A stretch of DNA of 64,000 nucleotides, taken from positions 1 to 64,000 of the forward strand of contig NZ_JAEKFI010000003.1 in assembly GCF_016650635.1 (NCBI RefSeq), read 5' to 3'. A program made the translations under genes and the position numbers. The notes under the pieces were generated by a model. That model saw only the letters and a list, made by a program, of their open reading frames with translations. It did no database searches and was not told where the DNA came from. Origin of the DNA: Pseudomonas sp. TH43. Its GTDB lineage: Bacteria > Pseudomonadota > Gammaproteobacteria > Pseudomonadales > Pseudomonadaceae. This document shows positions 57,573 to 64,000 of the stretch, in pieces (the first letter of the stretch is position 1; each line of letters starts with the position of its first letter).

Positions 57573-58991
57573 TTAGATCAATTCACGGACGTCGATGAAA
57601 CGACCGTTCACCGCTGCCGCAGCAGCCATGGCCGGGCTGACGAGGTGGGTACGACCACCGGCGCCCTGACGGCCTTCGAAGTTACGGTTGGAGGTCGAGG
57701 CGCAATGCTCGCCGGACTCCAAACGGTCCGGGTTCATCGCCAGGCACATCGAGCAACCCGGCTCACGCCATTCAAAACCGGCTTCAAGGAAAATCTTGTC
57801 CAGACCTTCGGCTTCAGCCTGGGCCTTCACCAGACCCGAGCCCGGCACGACGATCGCCTGCTTGATGGTCGAAGCGACTTTACGGCCCTTGGCGATCACC
57901 GCCGCAGCGCGCAAGTCTTCGATCCGCGAGTTGGTGCAGGAACCGATGAACACGCGATCAAGCTGAATGTCGGTGATTGCCTGATTGGCGGTCAAACCCA
58001 TGTATTTCAAGGCGCGAACGATCGAGTCGCGCTTGACCAGATCCATCTCTTTGGCCGGATCCGGCACGTTCTGATCAACCGCCAACACCATCTCGGGCGA
58101 AGTGCCCCAGCTGACTTGCGGCTTGATCTGCGCAGCGTCGAGCTCAACCACGGTGTCGAACTTGGCATCCGCGTCGGACACCAGGTCTTTCCAGGCTTCG
58201 ACGGCCATGTCCCATTCCGCGCCTTTCGGGGCGAACGGACGACCCTTCACATAGTCGACAGTCTTCTGATCCGCAGCCACCAAGCCAACACGTGCGCCGG
58301 CTTCGATGGACATGTTGCAGATGGTCATGCGGCCTTCAACGGACAAGTCGCGGATCGCGCTGCCGGCGAATTCGATGGCATGGCCGTTACCGCCGGCAGT
58401 GCCGATCTTGCCGATCACCGCGAGGACGATGTCCTTGGCGGTCACGCCGAACGGCAATTGCCCTTCAACGCGCACCAGCATGTTTTTCATTTTCTTGGCG
58501 ACCAGGCACTGCGTGGCGAGCACGTGCTCAACCTCAGAGGTGCCGATACCGTGAGCCAGAGCACCGAAGGCGCCGTGGGTCGAAGTGTGCGAGTCGCCGC
58601 AGACCACGGTCATGCCCGGCAAGGTCGCGCCCTGCTCCGGGCTGATGACGTGGACGATGCCTTGGCGGACGTCATTCATCTTGAACTCGACGATGCCGTA
58701 CTCATCACAGTTGTCATCGAGGGTCTGAACCTGCAAACGCGAAACCTGGTCGGCAATCGCTTCGATGCCGCCCTTGCGCTCTGGCGTGGTCGGTACGTTG
58801 TGATCCGGGGTCGCGATATTGGCATCGATGCGCCATGGCTTGCGCCCGGCCAGACGCAGGCCTTCGAAGGCTTGCGGCGAGGTCACTTCGTGGATGATGT
58901 GACGATCGATGTAGATCAGCGCAGAGCCATCGTCGCGCTGCTTGACCAAATGCGAATCCCAGAGCTTGTCGTAGAGCGTTTTGCCGGCCAT
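57573..58991 (-). CDS. leuC: 3-isopropylmalate dehydratase large subunit
   Basis: This is a 472-residue aconitase-family subunit from ATG 58991 ([11 protein letters not shown], with GAGGAA upstream). Fe-S ligands sit in [12 protein letters not shown] and [12 protein letters not shown]; the substrate loop [20 protein letters not shown] is near 130. It is the first gene of leuCD, divergent from a LysR gene. Confidence 0.98.
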   Translation of the reverse strand: MAGKTLYDKLWDSHLVKQRDDGSALIYIDRHIIHEVTSPQAFEGLRLAGRKPWRIDANIATPDHNVPTTPERKGGIEAIADQVSRLQVQTLDDNCDEYGIVEFKMNDVRQGIVHVISPEQGATLPGMTVVCGDSHTSTHGAFGALAHGIGTSEVEHVLATQCLVAKKMKNMLVRVEGQLPFGVTAKDIVLAVIGKIGTAGGNGHAIEFAGSAIRDLSVEGRMTICNMSIEAGARVGLVAADQKTVDYVKGRPFAPKGAEWDMAVEAWKDLVSDADAKFDTVVELDAAQIKPQVSWGTSPEMVLAVDQNVPDPAKEMDLVKRDSIVRALKYMGLTANQAITDIQLDRVFIGSCTNSRIEDLRAAAVIAKGRKVASTIKQAIVVPGSGLVKAQAEAEGLDKIFLEAGFEWREPGCSMCLAMNPDRLESGEHCASTSNRNFEGRQGAGGRTHLVSPAMAAAAAVNGRFIDVRELI

Positions 58992-59131
58992 CAGACGGTT
59001 CCTCATCAGCTTGTTTCTATGCCCTGGGCTTATCAATAACCCTTTGGCTTGTGAGGCCGATCCTATGGGGTTAGATTAAATAACTCAAATTCATATTTTT
59101 TATGCTTTGGATAACCAACTGGAATACGAAC
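58992..59131. promoter_or_regulatory. Divergent promoter region leuC / lysR
   Basis: 140 bases with an AT-rich core (59073-59105, TTAGATTAAATAACTCAAAT region). It is the expected LysR binding site and holds both promoters, but I cannot define the exact site. Confidence 0.5.
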
Positions 59132-60016
59132 ATGGATCTGGCCAACCTCAATGCTTTTATCGCGATTGCCGAGACGGGGAGTTTCTCCGGCGCTGGCGAA
59201 CGGCTGCACCTGACGCAACCGGCGATCAGCAAACGCATCGCCGGCCTGGAGCAGCAATTGAAGGTGCGCCTGTTTGATCGGCTGGGCCGCGAAGTCGGCC
59301 TGACTGAGGCCGGCCGTGCCCTGCTGCCACGGGCCTATCAGATTCTCAACGTGCTCGACGACACGCGCCGCGCCCTGACCAATCTGAGCGGCGAGGTCAG
59401 CGGTCGCCTGACGCTGGCCACCAGTCACCACATCGGCCTGCACCGTTTGCCCCCCTTATTAAGGGAGTTCACCCGCCGCTACCCACAAGTCGCGCTGGAT
59501 ATTCAGTTCCTCGATTCGGAAGTGGCCTACGAAGAAATTCTCCACGGTCGCGCTGAACTGGCGGTCATCACCCTCGCGCCGGAGCCTCACGCGTTGGTCA
59601 AAGCTACGCCGGTGTGGGACGACCCGCTGGATTTTGTGGTCGCCCCTGAGCATTCGCTGATCAACAACGGTGCCGTCAGTCTGGCGGACATTGCCGGTCA
59701 TCCGGCAGTTTTCCCCGGCGGCAACACTTTTACACACCATATTGTGCAGCGCTTGTTCGAGGCCCAGGGCCTGACACCTAACATCGCCATGAGCACCAAC
59801 TACCTGGAAACCATCAAGATGATGGTCTCCATCGGCCTGGCCTGGAGCGTGTTGCCGCGCACCATGCTCGACGATCAAGTGGCGAGCATCGCTTTGCCGG
59901 GCATACAACTGCGACGCCAGCTAGGCTATATCCTGCACACCGAACGGACGCTATCGAATGCGGCAAGAGCCTTTATGGCCTTGCTGGACGCACAGATCGA
60001 TCTGCCAGGGACTTAA
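59132..60016 (+). CDS. LysR-family regulator, probably of leuCDB
   Basis: This is a 294-residue LysR protein: helix-turn-helix at 1-60 (MDLANLNAFIAIAETGSFSG, QPAISKRIAGLE) and an effector domain (about 90-290; LTLATSHHIGLHRLPPLLREF). Start ATG 59132 has GGAAT upstream. It is divergent from leuC, and a LysR gene follows leuC in P. aeruginosa too, so it may control leucine synthesis. Confidence 0.93.
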   Translation: MDLANLNAFIAIAETGSFSGAGERLHLTQPAISKRIAGLEQQLKVRLFDRLGREVGLTEAGRALLPRAYQILNVLDDTRRALTNLSGEVSGRLTLATSHHIGLHRLPPLLREFTRRYPQVALDIQFLDSEVAYEEILHGRAELAVITLAPEPHALVKATPVWDDPLDFVVAPEHSLINNGAVSLADIAGHPAVFPGGNTFTHHIVQRLFEAQGLTPNIAMSTNYLETIKMMVSIGLAWSVLPRTMLDDQVASIALPGIQLRRQLGYILHTERTLSNAARAFMALLDAQIDLPGT

Positions 60017-60090
60017 GGCCAACTTGTGCTACTCCTAAAGAGCCGCTGTCCCTGTGCCTAACGCCACCATCAGCTCAAGGCCTGTCCACA

Positions 60091-63000
60091 ATGCCGAAAT
60101 CTGTTGACCGAATTCCGCCGATGCCGCGTATTCAGGCGATTGACCCGCGTCATTCCGAGCAGAGCTGGGAGAGCGCGCCGCAATTGCTCGCCGCGCTCAA
60201 CGGCGCGCGGCTCGGCGCCTGGTACTGGGACATCGAGCGCGGGCAGATCAGTTGGTCGCGCGGCACCCAGGCCTTGTTCGGCTTCGATCCACGGCAGCCG
60301 TTGCCGGCGGACCTCGAATACCTTGATCTGCTGCCCCCGGAAGACCGCGCCAAGACCGTTCGGGCCTTCCACGCGGTGATTGCCGGTGCGCCGCTGGAAC
60401 AGGCGATGCACCACCGCATCCGCTGGCCCGACGGCAGCCTGCACTGGCTGGAGATCAGTGGCAGCTTGTTGCCGGATAAAAACGGCCGCCCCCGAATGAT
60501 CGGGGTGATTCGCGAAATCACCCACCAGCGCCAACGCGAACAAGCCCTGAGCAGTTCAGAGAAACGTTTCGCCACACTGTTTCATCTGTGTCCGAATATG
60601 GTTCTGCTGACCCGCCAGGAAGACGGCCTGATCAGCGAGGCCAATCAATATTTCGAAAGCCTGTTCGGCTGGCCGGTGCAAAGCGCCATTGGCCGCACCA
60701 CGCTGGAGCTGGGCCTGTGGGTGCACCCCGAGCAACGTGCCGAACTGGTCAGGAAAACCAAGGCCAAGGGCGAACTGATCAGCATGGAAGTGCAGTTTCG
60801 CGCGAGCAACGGCCAGATTCACGACGGTATTCTCAGCGCCCAAAAGGTTGAACTCGAAGGCCAGCCGTACTTGTTGAGCACCTTCCTCGACACCACCGAA
60901 CGCAAAGTCGCCGAACATGCATTAAAGGACAGCCAGGAACGTCTCGACCTGGCGCTGGATTCGGCGCAACTGGGCACTTGGGACTGGCACATTCCCAGCG
61001 GCATGCTCTACGGCTCGGCACGGGCCGCGCAATTGCACGGCCTGGACGCGAAACCCTTCCATGAATCATTCGATGCGTTTTTTGAAGGGGTGCCCGGCGA
61101 GGAACGCGACAGCATGCGCGACGCCTATCGCAGCCTGCGCGAAGGCCCGGCAGGCAATTACCAACTGACTTATCGCGTGCAACTGCCGGACGGTAGCTCA
61201 CGCTATCTGGAAAGCCGCGCCCGCCTCTATCGTGACGACAACGGCGCGCCACTGCGCATGGCCGGTACGTTGCTGGACATTACCGACCAGGTTGAGCGCG
61301 AACAGCGCCTGGTCGCGTCGGAAGAGAAGTTCGCCACGCTGTTCCAGGTCAGCCCCGACCCGATCTGCGTAACGCGCCAGGACAGCGGCGAATTTATCGA
61401 GATCAACTCGAGTTTCAGCCAGACCTTCGGCTGGAGCGCTGCTGACGTGATTGGCCACACCGCCGAAGAAATCGGCCTGTGGGATGCCTCGGCAAAAAGC
61501 CTGCAACGCATCGAACGGGTAATCCGCGAACAAGGCCTGAGCAATGTCGCAATCATCGTTCAGCACAAGGACGGTCAATCGCTGACCTGCGTGATTTCCA
61601 GCCGGCAGATCAGCGTCGGCGATCAAGCGTGCATCGTCACCACCCTGCGCGACATCACCCAGCAGCAACGCTCGGAAGCGGCACTCAAGGCCAGCGAAGA
61701 GAAATTCGCCAAGGCGTTTCACTCCAGTCCCGATGCGATCACCATCACCGAGCGCGACACAGGGCGCTATCTGGAGGTCAACGACGGTTTCTGTCGCCTC
61801 ACCGGCTATCGCGCCGACGAAGTGGTTGGCAAAACCGTGTATCAGGTGGGCATCTGGGCTGAGGAAAAACAGCGTTCGGCGTTGTTGGCCGAGTTGCAGA
61901 TAAAGGGCCGCGTGCACCATCAGGAAATGCTCGGGCGCAACAAGCGCGGGGAATTGCTGACCGTAGAGGTCTCGATCGAACCGATCACCCTGAATGAAAC
62001 CGCGTGCCTGCTACTCACCGCTCGCGATGTCAGCCTGCTGAAAAACGCCGAAGCACAGATCCGTCATCTGGCTTACCACGATCCGCTGACCAATCTGCCC
62101 AATCGTGCCCTGCTGATGGATCGCTTGAGTCAGCAGATCGCCTTGCTCAAACGCCACAATCTGCGCGGCGCTTTGTTGTTTCTCGATCTGGATCACTTCA
62201 AGCACATCAACGACTCTCTCGGCCATCCGGTTGGCGATACGGTGCTGAAGATTATCACCGCACGACTCGAAGCCAGCGTGCGCATGGAGGACACGGTCGC
62301 GCGCCTGGGTGGCGACGAGTTCGTCGTGCTGCTCAGCGGCCTCGAAGGGTCGCGCAACGAAGTCAGTCTGCAAGTGCGCAATCTGGCCGACACCCTTCGC
62401 GAACTGTTGTCGGAGCCGATGTTCCTCGACGGCCAGCGCCTGCAAGTAACGCCGAGCATCGGCGTGGCGCTGATTCCTGATCACGGCTCGACCCCGACCG
62501 ACCTGCTCAAACGTGCCGACATTGCCCTCTACCGCGCCAAGGATTCCGGGCGCAACACCACGACGATGTACCACAACACCATGCAGAAGGCGGCCAGCGA
62601 ACGGCTGCGCATGGAGACCGACTTGCGCCTGGCGCTGTCGCGCGGTGAGTTCAACGTGCATTTCCAGCCGCAGATCGATGCCCGCGACAACCGCATCATC
62701 GGCGCCGAAGCCTTGGTGCGCTGGAATCACCCGGAACTCGGCGCGCAATCACCCACCGAGTTCATCAAAGTGCTGGAGGACAGCGGGTTGATTCTCGAAG
62801 TCGGCACGTGGATCCTCGACGAAGCCTGCGATGCCTTCAAACAACTGATCGCCGAACACCTGATCGACCCGCTCAATTTCAGCCTCTGCGTGAACATCAG
62901 CCCGCGACAGTTCCGCCAGAACGACTTTGTCGAACGCATCGAACACAGCATGGTCAGCCACGGGCTGCCCTGCTCGCTGCTGAAACTGGAAATCACCGAA

Positions 63001-63369
63001 GGCATCGTCATCCAGAATCTGGAAGACACCATCAGCAAAATGCGTCGCCTGAAAAAGCTAGGCGTAAGCTTTGCCATGGACGATTTCGGCACCGGTTATT
63101 CGTCGCTGACTTACCTCAAGCGCCTGCCGGTCGACACCCTGAAAATCGATCAGTCGTTTATCCGCGACGCCACCACCGACCCGAACGATGCGGAAATCAT
63201 CCGTGCCATCGTGGCCATGGCCCGCAGCCTGGCGCTGGAGGTGATCGCCGAAGGCGTGGAAACTTCAGAGCAACTGGCATTCCTGCAAGGTCTGGGCTGC
63301 CATTTGTATCAAGGCTACTGGCACAGCCGACCACTACCGCTGGAGGATCTGAAAAAGCTCCTGCCCTGA
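60091..63369 (+). CDS. Multi-PAS GGDEF-EAL protein (cyclic-di-GMP metabolism)
   Basis: This is a 1092-residue protein without a signal peptide or membrane helix. Five PAS/PAC units span about 30-660. The GGDEF domain (about 665-830) has RLGGDEF at about 738-744, with an I-site RMED exactly five residues upstream (product inhibition). The EAL domain (about 845-1085) has EALVRWNH, NISPRQF, EITEGIV, DDFGTGYSSLTYLKRLPVD and EGVET, all intact. Both cyclase and phosphodiesterase activity are possible. It is monocistronic and of unknown trigger. Confidence 0.93.
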   Translation: MPKSVDRIPPMPRIQAIDPRHSEQSWESAPQLLAALNGARLGAWYWDIERGQISWSRGTQALFGFDPRQPLPADLEYLDLLPPEDRAKTVRAFHAVIAGAPLEQAMHHRIRWPDGSLHWLEISGSLLPDKNGRPRMIGVIREITHQRQREQALSSSEKRFATLFHLCPNMVLLTRQEDGLISEANQYFESLFGWPVQSAIGRTTLELGLWVHPEQRAELVRKTKAKGELISMEVQFRASNGQIHDGILSAQKVELEGQPYLLSTFLDTTERKVAEHALKDSQERLDLALDSAQLGTWDWHIPSGMLYGSARAAQLHGLDAKPFHESFDAFFEGVPGEERDSMRDAYRSLREGPAGNYQLTYRVQLPDGSSRYLESRARLYRDDNGAPLRMAGTLLDITDQVEREQRLVASEEKFATLFQVSPDPICVTRQDSGEFIEINSSFSQTFGWSAADVIGHTAEEIGLWDASAKSLQRIERVIREQGLSNVAIIVQHKDGQSLTCVISSRQISVGDQACIVTTLRDITQQQRSEAALKASEEKFAKAFHSSPDAITITERDTGRYLEVNDGFCRLTGYRADEVVGKTVYQVGIWAEEKQRSALLAELQIKGRVHHQEMLGRNKRGELLTVEVSIEPITLNETACLLLTARDVSLLKNAEAQIRHLAYHDPLTNLPNRALLMDRLSQQIALLKRHNLRGALLFLDLDHFKHINDSLGHPVGDTVLKIITARLEASVRMEDTVARLGGDEFVVLLSGLEGSRNEVSLQVRNLADTLRELLSEPMFLDGQRLQVTPSIGVALIPDHGSTPTDLLKRADIALYRAKDSGRNTTTMYHNTMQKAASERLRMETDLRLALSRGEFNVHFQPQIDARDNRIIGAEALVRWNHPELGAQSPTEFIKVLEDSGLILEVGTWILDEACDAFKQLIAEHLIDPLNFSLCVNISPRQFRQNDFVERIEHSMVSHGLPCSLLKLEITEGIVIQNLEDTISKMRRLKKLGVSFAMDDFGTGYSSLTYLKRLPVDTLKIDQSFIRDATTDPNDAEIIRAIVAMARSLALEVIAEGVETSEQLAFLQGLGCHLYQGYWHSRPLPLEDLKKLLP

Positions 63370-63463
63370 TATTCGCCGCTGCGCAGCTTGCAACAGAGCG
63401 GCAATTGCCACGGTTTGCGCCAACCTGTAGGGTCGCTTTTTTTGCGCCGTTTCGAGATCTTTC

Positions 63464-64000
63464 ATGCAGGATGCAACCCTCCCCCGCCCGGCATTGCTGG
63501 GCATCGACCTTGGCACCACCAACAGCCTGATCGCCGTCTGGCGCGACGGTCGCGCCGAGCTGATCCGCAATGCCCTCGGCGACGTGCTGACCCCGTCGGT
63601 GGTCAGCCTCGATGAAGACGATACGATCCTGGTCGGCAAAGCCGCCCGCGCCCGCCTGACCACGCACCCGGATCGCACGGCTGCCGCATTCAAACGCTTC
63701 ATGGGCAGCGATAAACAGATCGAGCTCGGCGCGCGCGCCTTCAGCCCTGAAGAGTTGTCGGCTCTGGTACTCGGTTCACTCAAGCAAGATGCCGAAGCAT
63801 TTCTGGGTCATCCGGTCTCTGAGGCGGTGATTTCGGTGCCGGCGTATTTCAGTGACGAACAACGCAAGCGCACTCTGTTTGCCGCCGAACTGGCCGGTTT
63901 GTCCGTCACGCGGCTGATCAACGAGCCGACCGCAGCGGCCATGGCTTATGGGCTGCATGAGCAGAAATTCGAACGCACGCTGATCTTCGATCTGGGCGGC
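63464..64000 (+). CDS. hscC: Hsp70-family chaperone (HscC-like), 5' part
   Basis: The first 179 codons of an Hsp70: ATG 63464 (MQDATLPRPALLGIDLGTTNS). The phosphate-1 motif IDLGTTNSLIAVW, VISVPAYFSDEQRKRTLFAAELAG and INEPTAAAMAYGLHE, then LIFDLGG at the edge, are the ATPase hallmarks. The short, basic-poor N-terminal half fits HscC/Hsc62 better than DnaK. The gene leaves the window. Confidence 0.85.
   Translation, partial: MQDATLPRPALLGIDLGTTNSLIAVWRDGRAELIRNALGDVLTPSVVSLDEDDTILVGKAARARLTTHPDRTAAAFKRFMGSDKQIELGARAFSPEELSALVLGSLKQDAEAFLGHPVSEAVISVPAYFSDEQRKRTLFAAELAGLSVTRLINEPTAAAMAYGLHEQKFERTLIFDLGG

Overview
The window is a chromosomal segment of a Pseudomonas, most likely of the P. fluorescens group. 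The evidence is gene content and order, which match core Pseudomonas blocks: thrS-infC-rpmI-rplT-pheS-pheT-ihfA-merR, and metZ-purF-cvpA-SPOR-folC-accD-trpF-truA-fimV-usg-asd-leuB-methyltransferase-leuD-leuC-lysR. An RsmE-type CsrA regulator, several fluorescens-type REP/REPIN palindromes and GC-rich codon use with long antisense shadow frames agree with this. No integrase, transposase, phage gene or CRISPR array was seen. This is mostly housekeeping chromosome with short accessory patches.

Layout. 1-4793: part of a type II secretion (Hxc-type) cluster encoding the pseudopilins GspG/H/I/J/K plus GspC, GspL and the first codons of GspM, with gspG-K-L-M and gspC on the minus strand and gspI, gspH and gspJ on the plus strand. 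4854-8030: a large stand-alone SF1 (Upf1/DNA2-like) helicase. 8336-15789: tRNA-Pro(GGG), then the minus-strand operon of threonyl-tRNA synthetase, IF3 (AUU start), L35, L20, PheST (with an attenuator-like hairpin), IHF alpha and a MerR-type regulator. 16161-18172: small periplasmic, cold-shock, I78-inhibitor-like and unknown genes. 18206-25280: the ribose operon rbsBACRKD followed by a secreted nucleoside hydrolase, with a perfect LacI-type palindrome upstream. Together these could free ribose from nucleosides in the periplasm, import it and phosphorylate it.

25374-31789: a FlxA-like protein, periplasmic glutaminase-asparaginase, a LexA-box-controlled DUF1654 plus endonuclease I pair, a siderophore-interacting reductase, a SPOR lipoprotein, rsmE, a DUF2214 membrane gene with an apparent one-base frameshift, an orphan minus-strand terminator that may end a small RNA, and an unknown secreted protein. 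31928-40052: tRNA-Val(GAC), a gamma-glutamylputrescine oxidase, a four-gene molybdenum hydroxylase operon (Tat-exported large subunit, 2Fe-2S subunit, triheme cytochrome c, XdhC maturation factor), two tRNA-Asp and tRNA-Val(TAC).

40221-58991: the long conserved minus-strand metabolic block for methionine, purine, folate, fatty acid, tryptophan, lysine/threonine and leucine synthesis, with truA and the polar hub protein FimV. 59132 to the end: a LysR regulator divergent from leuC, a multi-PAS GGDEF-EAL protein with both catalytic signatures and an I-site, and the start of an HscC-like Hsp70. The observations I rate highest are the SOS-box DUF1654-endA pair, the orphan terminator/candidate sRNA at about 31.1 kb, the frameshifted DUF2214 gene, the lone helicase beside tRNA-Pro, and the ribose/nucleoside salvage operon. 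I did not find a convincing, wholly new multi-gene system.
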